Origin: Pseudomonas sp. EpS/L25
GTDB lineage: Bacteria > Pseudomonadota > Gammaproteobacteria > Pseudomonadales > Pseudomonadaceae
NCBI RefSeq assembly: GCF_001512295.1
Contig: NZ_LNUP01000002.1
Location: 1 to 64,000 of the forward strand
Reading direction: 5' to 3'
DNA: 64,000 nt
Shown here: piece after piece, positions 54,972 through 62,549 of the stretch
How positions within the stretch are numbered: position 1 is the first letter of the stretch
How the letters are laid out: every line of letters starts with the position of its first letter
Notes under the pieces: generated by a model
The model's database searches: none
What the model was told of the DNA's origin: nothing
Seen by the model: the letters and a program-made list of their open reading frames with translations, nothing else
Translations under genes and position numbers: made by a program

Positions 54972-55222
54972 GCACGTTGCTCCCTGGCAGCGATGCGGCC
55001 TTGAATCCACGCCTGCACCTCGCTCAGGACGAACCCCACCGGGGCGTTCCGGGCTGTGCTATCGCTGAGTTTCACCGGCTTGGGGAAGGTCGGATCTGTC
55101 TTCATCAGGCGATGCGCCGTGGTGCGGGAAAGGCAGGTCAAGGCGAGCAGCTCGGGCATACGCACGAACCGCAGCGATTCCTGGCTGAGGCTGACATGTT
55201 GTTTGTTGGAATTCGTGCTCAC
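54968..55222 (-). CDS. AlpA-family transcriptional regulator 2
   Basis: An 84-residue AlpA-like protein: FVRMPELLALTCLSRTTAHR, DPTFPKPVKLSDSTARNAPV and GFVLSEVQAWIQGRIAARE. The winged-helix layout is the same as its neighbour, but sequences are divergent, so two distinct regulators are expected. It overlaps both neighbours by four bases. Confidence 0.8.
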   Translation of the reverse strand: MSTNSNKQHVSLSQESLRFVRMPELLALTCLSRTTAHRLMKTDPTFPKPVKLSDSTARNAPVGFVLSEVQAWIQGRIAAREQRA

Positions 55223-55539
55223 GCTACGTCTCCCTCTGCCTGGCCGGGGCGAGCCGCTTCGGCATCCTGCTTGAGGTCGTCCAGTGCTGCTCGGCGAAGG
55301 GCGCTCGGCGCATAGGGAAGGGTGACATCAGGACTCGGCTGACTGGATGGGCTCAGGCGATGGGTGATCTCGTCGATGCCCAGGAAGGTCGCGCCGCAGA
55401 CCGGGTTCCGGCAGATAAGGAAGGTGCGCGACAAAAGCGGGTGCTTGCTCGTCGAGCTACGTTTCACCAGGGAGGCACCGCAGTCCGGGCACCGGCGCCG
55501 CGGCGTGTTGTTTCGGGTGGATTTGGGAATGTTGGTCAT
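55219..55539 (-). CDS. Ogr/Delta-like zinc-finger activator
   Basis: A 106-residue protein with a Cys-x2-Cys ... Cys-x4-Cys zinc site (RRCPDCGASLV, then FLICRNPVCGATFLGIDEIT), matching the Ogr/Delta family. In P2 and P4, Ogr and Delta switch on late phage genes; a satellite copy lets it draw on helper late promoters. The start at 55539 is 10 bases after AAGG; 55548 is possible. Overlaps the next AlpA gene by four bases. Confidence 0.8.
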   Translation of the reverse strand: MTNIPKSTRNNTPRRRCPDCGASLVKRSSTSKHPLLSRTFLICRNPVCGATFLGIDEITHRLSPSSQPSPDVTLPYAPSALRRAALDDLKQDAEAARPGQAEGDVA

Positions 55540-55673
55540 GGTTGGCATGCCTTGGATTCTGGACGTGCCAAGCTTCCCTTGGACTGCTGAGGAACGATAT
55601 GCGGCGGATTTGTAGCGAGCGCTGCCACAAGTAGTCAGAGGGAAGAGCATGCTGTGCTGGGGGCTGGAGAGGG

Positions 55674-55886
55674 TCATTCGGCACCTCCCTGGCGGCGAGT
55701 TTCCAGCCAGCGGGCGACGTCCTGCTCGCGATAGCGCACCAGGCGCCCGACTTTGAGGAACGGCAGGTCGTGGCGGCCAGTGCTGCGCCAAGTGGCTAGC
55801 GTACGAAGGGAGACGCCCAGCGCCTGGGCTGCGCGGCGGGGCGTCCAGAGGTCAGCGCAATGCGCTGTAGGTGAGGGATAGTGCAT
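55674..55886 (-). CDS. MerR/excisionase-type helix-turn-helix protein
   Basis: A 70-residue DNA-binding protein: LWTPRRAAQALGVSLRTLAT WRSTG then LPFLKVGRLVRYREQDVARW, the HTH_17 (excisionase/MerR-like) pattern. Candidate excisionase or regulator of the integrase. It is the first of the small regulatory genes after the cargo gene. Confidence 0.78.
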   Translation of the reverse strand: MHYPSPTAHCADLWTPRRAAQALGVSLRTLATWRSTGRHDLPFLKVGRLVRYREQDVARWLETRRQGGAE

Positions 55887-55958
55887 CTTCGTCTCCGTAA
55901 TGCGTTCTCGATGACGGAGCGAAGGGTGCTAGATATAGCTGTGCTGGAGCGGAATTTC

Positions 55959-55980
55959 CCAAATCCGATTTCGGATTTGG
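55959..55980. promoter_or_regulatory. Perfect hairpin between cargo gene and HTH gene
   Basis: CCAAATCCG-ATTT-CGGATTTGG is a perfect 9-base inverted repeat 3 bases after the cargo gene stop codon and about 70 bases before the HTH gene start. It has no T run, so it could be an attenuator or an operator for a small regulator rather than a classical terminator. Confidence 0.5.
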
Positions 55981-55983
55981 ACC

Positions 55984-56883
55984 TCAATCTACTGATTTCA
56001 GCGCTTGCGCTATCAGCTTCCTAAACCCAGCGCCTCTCACACCGTGTCCCTCGTGGCGTTTTGTCTTGGCTATGTCCGCCAAGGCGTCAGCGATCCGAGA
56101 AGCGTTAGGGCGATCTCCACGACGGAAATCTAGATGCTGGCTTGGCAATGTCTCCAAAGCATCCAGTTTTGCACCGAGCTCCGCTATCAGATGCGCAGCG
56201 AAACCGAGGGCGCGCAAAGCTGGTTCATTAGTCGCGTGCTGATCACGGCCATCATAGGCTTCGCTGTTAGGAAGATCCCAACTAAGAGGAGCGTTTCCTG
56301 CCACATAGCTTGATGCCTCGACCTCCATCTCATCACTGCCGCGATGTTTGAGCCCTAGGTATTTTATTAGTCCAGTAGGTATAGGTTGCGGATGTGGAAG
56401 TTGATCTGCGAAACCCTTCAAGTCGCTTAGGTGGAATAGGTATACGATGCGCTCATCACTAAATGAACCTATATCGTCATTCTTGAGCGGATAGCAAACC
56501 CAATTTTTAGCCTGAGCGTCGAGCACAGTAATTCCGAGTGGATTAGAGGTGTCTCTTTCTATGGCAAGTTTGAAGGTGAGAAAATCTTGTATAGGAATAG
56601 GGCCTGCAAATATGCATTCATCGGTTAGAACGCTGACGTCTATCGGAGGGCGACTCTCCGCTTCGATGCGAAGCAGCATCCCACCCTTGCGTATCACCGC
56701 TCTATCGAAGTTGCCAACCAAATGGACTTCCGGGCGGTCTACCGCCCACACATGAACTATTATGAGCTTTGAGAGCAGTGCATTCTCAAGCATTTCAGTA
56801 GTGAACGGTTCTTTCGTGGTGTCAGTTAGCCACGCGGCTGCCTCTTCAAAAGACAGCCACTGTTTAAAGTGATAGGTGCTCAT
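55984..56883 (-). CDS. Unknown cargo protein next to the integrase
   Basis: A 299-residue protein coupled to the integrase gene by an ATGA overlap. N-terminus YHFKQWLSFEEAAAWLTDTT looks like a helix-turn-helix entry domain; the centre is mixed alpha/beta; the C-terminus (GDRPNASRIADALADIAKTK, then FRKLIAQALKSVD) is a small helical domain common at the ends of satellite and provirus proteins. AT content is above that of the replication genes. The slot beside the integrase often holds defence or accessory genes. No function can be assigned. Confidence 0.6.
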   Translation of the reverse strand: MSTYHFKQWLSFEEAAAWLTDTTKEPFTTEMLENALLSKLIIVHVWAVDRPEVHLVGNFDRAVIRKGGMLLRIEAESRPPIDVSVLTDECIFAGPIPIQDFLTFKLAIERDTSNPLGITVLDAQAKNWVCYPLKNDDIGSFSDERIVYLFHLSDLKGFADQLPHPQPIPTGLIKYLGLKHRGSDEMEVEASSYVAGNAPLSWDLPNSEAYDGRDQHATNEPALRALGFAAHLIAELGAKLDALETLPSQHLDFRRGDRPNASRIADALADIAKTKRHEGHGVRGAGFRKLIAQALKSVD

Positions 56884-58133
56884 CCCTGTTGGCTCGCAGC
56901 ATTGAAATTCACAGTAACAACATTGCCTTTTTCAAGCTTGTCCAAATGATCTGCATACCACTGCATCATCACTCGTCGCTGATCGAGATAGATGGCCTTG
57001 TTGTAAACGCCCGCTACGCCCTGCTCGGCATGAGCGAGTTGCGCCTCAACATGCTCACGAGGAAACCCATGCTCACGCAGGGTCGTCGAGGCGATGTGGC
57101 GGAAGCCATGACCCGTCTGCCTGCCCTCGTAGCCCATGCGTCTGAGCGCCATGTTGAAGGCCATGTTGCTACGCGGCTTCTTGCGGTCGTTGCGCCCAGG
57201 GAAGAGCAGCGGGTAGTGCCCATTCAACTGCTGGATGCCCTCCAGCAGATCGAGCGCCTGGCGAGACAGCGGCACCAGGTGATCGCGACGCTTCTTCATG
57301 CGGCTGGCCGGAATATTCCAGATGGCGGCCTCTAGGTCGAACTCCGCCCAAGGGGCCTCCCGTAGTTCGCTCGGCCGTACCCCCGTTAGCATCAGCAGCT
57401 TCAGGCCGAGGCGGATGTCATGTGCATGGGGATAGGCGCTCATCGCGCGTAGGAGGTCCGGCAGCTCCTGTTGCGAGACGTGAGCATAGTTCTCGGCCGG
57501 CTTGGTCTGCAGGAATCTGTGCAGCCCTTCGAGCGGGTTGTGTGTAGCCCGCCCGGTGACCCTGGCAAGGTCATAAATTTCCTTGCAGAAGCGGCGCACG
57601 TTGCCCATCTGATCGATGATGTCTTTTCGCTCCATGCCCCTCAGAAACTCCATCCACTCGATGGGCATGATGTCGGTGAAGGGACGGGGCCCGAAGGCCG
57701 GGAATACATGCAGCTCAAGGGCGCCGATGATTCGCCGGGCGGTGCCTTCCTCCCAGCGCGGCTTGCGAGCGTCGTACCACTCGCGAGCCAGCTTCTCGAA
57801 GGTGTTAGTCGCGGCCAGCGCCTCGGCGGCCTTGCGCTCTCGTTTGGTCACCATAGGGCTTTTGCCGCTGGCGGCCTCCGTTTTCAAATCGGTAGCCTTG
57901 GCGCGGGCAGCAGCACCGGTCACGGCTGGGTAGGCACCCAGGCCGAGCCAAGACCATTTGCCGTCGGGCTTCTTGTAGCGAAGCTCCCAGCTTTTCTGGC
58001 CGTTGGGTTTGACACGGAAGTAGAGGCCATTGCCATCCTGCTCGCGGTAGACAGCGGCTTCAGGCTCTAGGGTCTGTACGAAAAATGCCTGCGCTCGGTG
58101 ATGCTTCGTTGAAAAAGGCTTCGGAATGCTCAT
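56880..58133 (-). CDS. P4-type tyrosine integrase with MITE-supplied N-terminus
   Basis: A 417-residue site-specific recombinase. A DUF4102 arm-binding domain (QDGNGLYFRVKPNGQKSWEL) is followed by a SAM-like core-binding domain and the catalytic domain with Arg in LTGVRPSELREAPW, His/Arg in HGFRHIASTTLREH and the nucleophile Tyr in AGVYNKAIYLDQRRVMMQWY. The ATG at 58133 and the first 21 codons come from the MITE at 58070-58210; native sequence resumes at LEPEAAVYREQ. The original start region (MKRQDIKRRPLSDTTLSSL) is still readable upstream at 58211-58268. The enzyme may remain functional, because only about 19 residues of the N-terminal end were replaced. Confidence 0.88.
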   Translation of the reverse strand: MSIPKPFSTKHHRAQAFFVQTLEPEAAVYREQDGNGLYFRVKPNGQKSWELRYKKPDGKWSWLGLGAYPAVTGAAARAKATDLKTEAASGKSPMVTKRERKAAEALAATNTFEKLAREWYDARKPRWEEGTARRIIGALELHVFPAFGPRPFTDIMPIEWMEFLRGMERKDIIDQMGNVRRFCKEIYDLARVTGRATHNPLEGLHRFLQTKPAENYAHVSQQELPDLLRAMSAYPHAHDIRLGLKLLMLTGVRPSELREAPWAEFDLEAAIWNIPASRMKKRRDHLVPLSRQALDLLEGIQQLNGHYPLLFPGRNDRKKPRSNMAFNMALRRMGYEGRQTGHGFRHIASTTLREHGFPREHVEAQLAHAEQGVAGVYNKAIYLDQRRVMMQWYADHLDKLEKGNVVTVNFNAASQQG

Positions 58134-58210
58134 TTACCACTTGTAAACTCCGCTTCCTCAGCCTTTTTCGCCTCGCCTAACCTTCGCTCGGCGACTTTTC
58201 GTACAGAACC
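58070..58210 (-). mobile_element. 141-bp MITE inserted in the integrase 5' end
   Basis: Ends GGGTCTGTACGAAAAAT... and ...ACTTTTCGTACAGAACC are imperfect inverted repeats, flanked by TA on both sides (58068-58069 and 58211-58212). The element has no transposase. Read leftward it carries ATGAGCATTCCGAAG, which now starts the integrase. It is the same family as 61320-61476 but lacks a 16-base internal block. Confidence 0.8.
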
Positions 58211-58268
58211 TAGGCTGGAGAGGGTGGTGTCGGAGAGGGGGCGACGCTTGATGTCCTGGCGCTTCATC
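58211..58268 (-). pseudogene. Original 5' end of the integrase gene, cut off by the MITE
   Basis: An ATG at 58268 begins MKRQDIKRRPLSDTTLSSL, 19 codons that join exactly to EPEAAVYREQ after the MITE if the element and one TA copy are removed. The frame continues into the MITE and stops at 58130, giving a 45-residue dead product. It shows what the ancestral integrase start was. Confidence 0.75.
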
Positions 58269-58270
58269 CT

Positions 58271-58319
58271 TGTATGCCTTCGGTTCGAATTTTTCCGCGG
58301 CATACACATCGGCATACAC
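58271..58319. repeat. Paired GGCATACAC sites (right) plus inverted copy
   Basis: GGCATACAC at 58299-58307 and 58311-58319 with a three-base spacer, and an inverted TGTATGCC at 58271-58278. They lie just upstream of the original integrase start and mirror the pair at 45016-45036. Likely integrase arm sites and possibly an operator for the integrase promoter. Confidence 0.5.
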
Positions 58320-58340
58320 GGTGCGGTGGAATGACCAGAG

Positions 58341-58428
58341 ACTACATGGAACTACCAGAAACAACAAAGCCCGCACTGGGCGGGCTTTTGAGGGTGTTTC
58401 TGGTACTACATGGGACTACCAGAAACAA
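58341..58428. repeat. 24-bp direct repeats flanking a terminator hairpin near tRNA-Pro
   Basis: Two 24-base copies beginning ACTACATGG and ending CTACCAGAAACAA, with one mismatch, lie at 58341-58364 and 58405-58428. Between them AAAGCCCGC-ACTGG-GCGGGCTTTT (58366-58389) is a bidirectional terminator that suits the leftward tRNA-Pro. The repeats could be additional integrase sites or a scar of an excised element. Confidence 0.55.
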
Positions 58429-58433
58429 GGCAA

Positions 58434-58510
58434 TGGTCGGAGCGACTGGATTCGAACCAGCGACCTTCTCGTCCCGAACGAGACGCGCTACCAAACTGCG
58501 CTACGCTCCG
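58434..58510 (-). tRNA. tRNA-Pro (anticodon CGG)
   Basis: A 77-base complete cloverleaf on the minus strand: acceptor CGGAGCG/CGCTCCG, D arm, anticodon stem TCTCG-TTCGGGA-CGAGA giving anticodon CGG, T arm GCTGGTTCGAATCCAGT and an encoded ACCA end at 58434-58437. Its 3' end faces the integrase and island, the usual arrangement for a P4-type integration site. I could not find the duplicated 3' end at the other island boundary. Confidence 0.95.
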
Positions 58511-58586
58511 TGATGGATGGCGCGCATTCTACCTAAAACTCATGCAAGCACAAGGGGTTAGGTGAAAAAAACGCGCCGGGCAGGAA

Positions 58587-58808
58587 TCACAGCTCCTTGA
58601 TGGTACGGACCTGATCCTTGTTGATGCGGGTCGGCTTGCCGTCGAGCTGCTTGAAGGTATAGAAGCCCGAGTCTTCATCGTACTTGGGCGTGTCGGTGGC
58701 CTGGATCTCGCGGCCATCGTTGAGGGTGATGACGCTGGGCGTGGAGCAGCCGGCGAGCAGGGCGCTGGCAACGACCAGCAGGGCGGCGGGAAGCAGGTGC
58801 TTGTTCAT
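58587..58808 (-). CDS. YgdI/YgdR-family small lipoprotein (DUF903)
   Basis: A 73-residue lipoprotein: signal MNKHLLPAALLVVASALLAG with lipobox LLAGC, then the DUF903 SH3-like domain PSVITLNDGREIQATDTPKY and GKPTRINKDQVRTIKEL. This domain is typical of small enterobacterial and pseudomonad lipoproteins of unknown role. ATG at 58808 is chosen because it starts the signal peptide. Ser follows the Cys, compatible with outer-membrane sorting. Confidence 0.88.
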   Translation of the reverse strand: MNKHLLPAALLVVASALLAGCSTPSVITLNDGREIQATDTPKYDEDSGFYTFKQLDGKPTRINKDQVRTIKEL

Positions 58809-58918
58809 GAGGTGGTCTCCTTTCTTGGCAACCAAGCGGCCTTAGGACCGCGGGCGGAGAGCCGAGTTCGTCCCGGAACCGCTGGGTCACGCCTTCTGCT
58901 GCTGCTGCGCGGTGCAGA

Positions 58919-59497
58919 TCAGGGGGCGGCGTCCAGCGCCATGGGGTCGTTGAAGTTGGCGAGACGGGCATCGTCTTCGGCGAAATCCACGCCGGTCAGG
59001 CCGAGGGGCAGCAGCGCCCCGCGCGGGCTGCGTTCGCCGTCCTTCCAGGCCTGGCGCAAGGCCGGCAGCAGTTGGCGGGGCAGGGCGGTGAACAGCGGTT
59101 GCCAATAGCCGCCCTGGCGCGCCATGACCGGGCCCTGGCTGGCCTGGGCCGCGGTCAGCAACTGGAGGGCGAGAGCGGCGTCGATACGCGGCGCATCGCA
59201 AGGCAACAGGAGCACCCAGTCATGGCGCGCCACGGCGAGGCCGGCGAGGAGGCCGGCCAGGGGGCCAGGAAAGCCGGGTTCCTCGTCCGCCACCACCTGA
59301 TCGGCCCACTGGGCATAGCGCTCGGCGTTGCGGTTGCAGGAGATGATGAGGTCGTCGGTCAACGCCCGCACCGCGGCCTGTACCTGGGCCACCAGCGGCT
59401 GGCCTCGCCAGTCCACCAGGCCCTTGTCGCGCCCACCCATGCGTTGCCCACGGCCACCGGCGAGGATGAGGATGGAGGTAGCGGTCGGAGTGGGCAT
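58919..59497 (-). CDS. mobA: Molybdenum cofactor guanylyltransferase
   Basis: A 192-residue nucleotidyltransferase that attaches GMP to molybdopterin-Mo, making the bis-MGD cofactor. ILILAGGRGQRMGGRDKGLV is the GTP-binding/catalytic loop; VVADEEPGFPGPLAGLLAGL and VLLLPCDAPRIDAALALQLL carry the family Asp residues. Length equals MobA (194). Divergent from moaB-moeA, which supply its substrate. Confidence 0.94.
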   Translation of the reverse strand: MPTPTATSILILAGGRGQRMGGRDKGLVDWRGQPLVAQVQAAVRALTDDLIISCNRNAERYAQWADQVVADEEPGFPGPLAGLLAGLAVARHDWVLLLPCDAPRIDAALALQLLTAAQASQGPVMARQGGYWQPLFTALPRQLLPALRQAWKDGERSPRGALLPLGLTGVDFAEDDARLANFNDPMALDAAP

Positions 59498-59587
59498 GGC
59501 GAACCTGTGGCAAGCGAAGGGGTCGAGGGAGGGCAGGCGGTGCCTGTGCTATAACACGACCTTTAATCCTAGCCCTGGATCGATCAG

Positions 59588-60127
59588 ATGAGCCACAAAG
59601 CCGAGGCGGTTTTCGTACCGCTGAACATCGCCGTGCTGACGGTCAGCGACACCCGGACCTTCGAGACCGACACCTCCGGGCAGCTGTTCGTCGACCGCCT
59701 GGAGTCCGCCGGCCACTTCCTCGCTGCCCGGGTGTTGCTCAAGGACGACCTCTACAAGATCCGCGCCCAGGTCGCGCAGTGGATCGCCGATGACCAGGTG
59801 CAGGTGGTACTGATCACCGGCGGCACCGGTTTCACCGGGCGCGACAGCACCCCCGAGGCGGTCGCCTGCCTGCTGGACAAGCAGGTGGATGGCTTCGGTG
59901 AGCTGTTCCGGCAGATTTCCGTAGCCGACATCGGTACCTCCACCGTGCAGTCCCGCGCCCTGGCCGGCCTCGCCAACGGCACCCTGGTCTGCTGCCTGCC
60001 GGGTTCCACCAACGCCTGCCGCACCGCCTGGGACGGCATCCTCGGCGAGCAGCTGGACAACCGCCACCGGCCCTGCAACTTCGTGCCGCACCTCAAGCAG
60101 GCCGAACCCTGCGGGCCGCGCGGATGA
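59588..60127 (+). CDS. moaB: Molybdenum cofactor biosynthesis protein B
   Basis: A 179-residue MoaB/MogA-type protein that adenylates molybdopterin. Motifs: IAVLTVSDTRTFETDTSGQL, VVLITGGTGFTGRDSTPEAV and LVCCLPGSTNACRTAWDGIL. Length and C-terminal tail (NFVPHLKQAEPCGPRG) match MoaB of pseudomonads. Its stop overlaps the moeA ATG by four bases (ATGA). Confidence 0.93.
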   Translation: MSHKAEAVFVPLNIAVLTVSDTRTFETDTSGQLFVDRLESAGHFLAARVLLKDDLYKIRAQVAQWIADDQVQVVLITGGTGFTGRDSTPEAVACLLDKQVDGFGELFRQISVADIGTSTVQSRALAGLANGTLVCCLPGSTNACRTAWDGILGEQLDNRHRPCNFVPHLKQAEPCGPRG

Positions 60128-61320
60128 GCCTGCTGTCCCTGGAAGAGGCCCTGGCCCGCCTATTGGCCATGGCCGCCGAAGACGGCCCCTTGCCGCTGGA
60201 GCGCGTCGCGCTGGAGGAGGCCGACGGCCGCATCCTGGCTGCGCCCCTGATCGCCGACCTGGATCTGCCGCCCTGGGACAACAGTGCCATGGACGGCTAT
60301 GCCCTGCGGCTGGACGACTGGCAGGGCGAGCCGCTGCGGGTGTCCCAGCGCATCTTCGCCGGCCAGGCGCCTGGCGCCTTGGAGCCGGGCACCTGCGCGC
60401 GGATCTTCACCGGCGCGCCGCTGCCCGCCGGTGCCGATTGCGTGGAGATGCAGGAAAACGTCGAGGTACTGGCCGATGGCCGGGTGCGCTTCCTGGAGCT
60501 GCTGCGCCCTGGGCGCAACATCCGGCGTCGCGGTAACGAGGTGAGGGTGGGCGACGAGGTGCTGTCCGCCGGCACGGCCCTGGGACCGGTCGAGCTGGGG
60601 GTGGCCGCCTCCCTCGGGCGCGCCCGGGTCGAGGTCTATCGCCGACCCAAGGTCGCGGTGCTCTCCACCGGCGACGAGCTGGTCGCACCGGGCCAGCCGC
60701 TGGGGCCGGGGCAGATCTACAACAGCAATTGCGCCCTGCTGATCGGCTGGCTACGGCGGTTGGGCTGCGAGGTGTCGGACCAGGGCATCCTGCCAGACGA
60801 TCTGGCCCAGACCCGGGAACGCCTGGCTTCGCTGCAGGCCGATCTGATCCTGTCCACCGGCGGGGTGTCGGTGGGCGAGGCGGATTTCCTCGGCCAGGCC
60901 CTGCGCGCCGAGGGCGAGCTGACCCTGTGGAAGCTGGCGCTCAAACCGGGCAAGCCCCTGACCTGTGGGCGCTTCCGTGGCATCCCGGTGATCGGTCTGC
61001 CGGGCAATCCGGCCTCGACGCTGGTGACCTTCGGCCTGCTGGCGCGGCCCTATCTGCTGCGGCGTGCCGGCAAGATCGAGGTGGCGCCGTTGAGTGTCGA
61101 GGTGCCGGCGGGTTTCGACTGGCCACGCGCCGGCGCACGCCGCGAATACCAGCGGGCGCGCCTGGAGGACGGCCGCGCCGTGCCCCACCGCAACCAGGGC
61201 TCCAACGTGCTGCAGACCGCGGCCTGGGCCCATGGCCTGGTGGAGATTCGCGAGGACCGTACCTTCGCCGTGGACGATCCGGTGCGCTTCATTCCCCTGG
61301 CCGAATTGTTCAAGCCCTAG
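60124..61320 (+). CDS. moeA: Molybdopterin molybdenumtransferase
   Basis: A 398-residue enzyme that inserts molybdate into adenylated molybdopterin. Signatures: LPPWDNSAMDGYALRLDDWQ, IFTGAPLPAGADCVEMQENV, VAVLSTGDELVAPGQPLGPG, STGGVSVGEADFLGQALRAE and KPLTCGRFRGIPVIGLPGNP. Length is close to MoeA (411). It is translationally coupled to moaB. The stop codon TAG is formed by the TA target of the MITE plus the first G of that element, so the insertion sits exactly at the gene end. Confidence 0.94.
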   Translation: MSLLSLEEALARLLAMAAEDGPLPLERVALEEADGRILAAPLIADLDLPPWDNSAMDGYALRLDDWQGEPLRVSQRIFAGQAPGALEPGTCARIFTGAPLPAGADCVEMQENVEVLADGRVRFLELLRPGRNIRRRGNEVRVGDEVLSAGTALGPVELGVAASLGRARVEVYRRPKVAVLSTGDELVAPGQPLGPGQIYNSNCALLIGWLRRLGCEVSDQGILPDDLAQTRERLASLQADLILSTGGVSVGEADFLGQALRAEGELTLWKLALKPGKPLTCGRFRGIPVIGLPGNPASTLVTFGLLARPYLLRRAGKIEVAPLSVEVPAGFDWPRAGARREYQRARLEDGRAVPHRNQGSNVLQTAAWAHGLVEIREDRTFAVDDPVRFIPLAELFKP

Positions 61321-61476
61321 GCTCTGTACGAAAAATCGCCGAGCGAAGGTCAGGCGAGGCGAAAAATGCTGAGGAAGCGGATCGGACCCGCGCTCGGGTT
61401 TACGAATGGTAAACGAGCATTCCGAAGCGTTTTTCAACGAAGCATCACCGAGCGCAGGCATTTTTCGTACAGAGCC
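61320..61476 (+). mobile_element. 157-bp MITE at the moeA stop codon
   Basis: Inverted ends GGCTCTGTACGAAAAATC and GCATTTTTCGTACAGAGCC, flanked by TA at 61318-61319 and 61477-61478. Same family as the copy in the integrase, with an extra 16-base block (TCGGACCCGCGCTCGG). Its right end is identical over 17 bases to the IS5-family end at 114-130. No coding capacity. Confidence 0.8.
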
Positions 61477-61604
61477 TAGCGCAGCGGCGGTCGGACTGAA
61501 CGTGGCCGACAGGGCACAGTCCTAGTCTCCAGATTCGCATGCCGGGCAACGCCCGGCGCCTGCGGCGCCATCTCGCCGCGCAGCGCCAACCTTGGACGAC
61601 GATC

Positions 61605-62549
61605 ATGACGACTACAGGCAACCTGGCTGATGCAGCCCTGGTCATCCTCAATGGCAAGGAAACCGGCAACGAGGCGGTGCGCGAGGCGATCCTCGCCCGG
61701 CGCGCCGCCGGTCACCGGGTCGACGTACGGGTGACCTGGGAAGAAGACGACGCCGCGCGCTTCGTCGCGCAGGCGACCCGGGAGGGTTACGGGACGCTAG
61801 TGGCGGCGGGCGGCGACGGCACCCTGCGGGCGGTGGCCGAGGCCATGGCCCTGAACCAGAGCCAGGCGCGCCTCGGCCTGCTGCCGCTGGGCACGGCCAA
61901 CGACTTCGCCAATGCCGCCGGGGTACCCCTGGAGCCGGCGGCGGCACTGGCGCTGCTCGATGGACCGGTGAGTACCATCGATCTGGTGGAGGCCGAGGGT
62001 CAGCTGTTCCTCAACATGGCCACCGGCGGCTTCGGCTCCCAGGTGACCGCCAACACCCCGGGGGAACTCAAGCGCCTGCTGGGTGGTGCGGCCTATCTGC
62101 TGACCGGCCTGACCCGTTTCGCCGAGGTGCATTCGGCCCATGGCCGCTTCCGCGGACCGGGCTTCGAGTGGGAGGGCGAATTCCTCGCCCTGGGCATCGG
62201 CAACGGCCGCCAGGCCGGGGGCGGGCACGTGCTCTGCCCGACGGCGCTGGTCAACGATGGCCTGCTCGACATCGGCATCCTGCCGGCGTCCCAGGATGTG
62301 CTGGGCACCCTGGGCGAATTCCTCAGCAAGGGCTTCAGTACCGAGGAGATGTTCGTGCGGGCACGCCTGCCCTGGGTCGAGCTGGAAGCCGCCGAGGGCC
62401 TGGACATGAACCTGGACGGCGAACCGGTCAAGCGCGAGCGGGTGAGATTCGAGGTGCGTCCGGGTATCCTGCAGGTCTACCTGCCGGTGGATTCGCCCCT
62501 GCTGGGCGCCACCGCCGGCACGCTGGCCGCCCCGGCGGCCACTTCCTGA
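61605..62549 (+). CDS. yegS: YegS-like lipid kinase (diacylglycerol kinase catalytic domain)
   Basis: A 314-residue kinase of the diacylglycerol/sphingosine kinase family. LVAAGGDGTLRAVAEAMALN is the nucleotide-binding GGDGT motif; LGLLPLGTANDFANAAGVPL is the second signature (GTANDFA), characteristic of YegS. A C-terminal beta domain follows (LFLNMATGGFGSQVTANTPG; NLDGEPVKRERVRFEV). Length fits YegS (299). It probably phosphorylates phosphatidylglycerol or a related lipid. The ATG at 61605 starts conserved sequence. Its TGA stop is the target duplication of the next repeat element. Confidence 0.88.
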   Translation: MTTTGNLADAALVILNGKETGNEAVREAILARRAAGHRVDVRVTWEEDDAARFVAQATREGYGTLVAAGGDGTLRAVAEAMALNQSQARLGLLPLGTANDFANAAGVPLEPAAALALLDGPVSTIDLVEAEGQLFLNMATGGFGSQVTANTPGELKRLLGGAAYLLTGLTRFAEVHSAHGRFRGPGFEWEGEFLALGIGNGRQAGGGHVLCPTALVNDGLLDIGILPASQDVLGTLGEFLSKGFSTEEMFVRARLPWVELEAAEGLDMNLDGEPVKRERVRFEVRPGILQVYLPVDSPLLGATAGTLAAPAATS

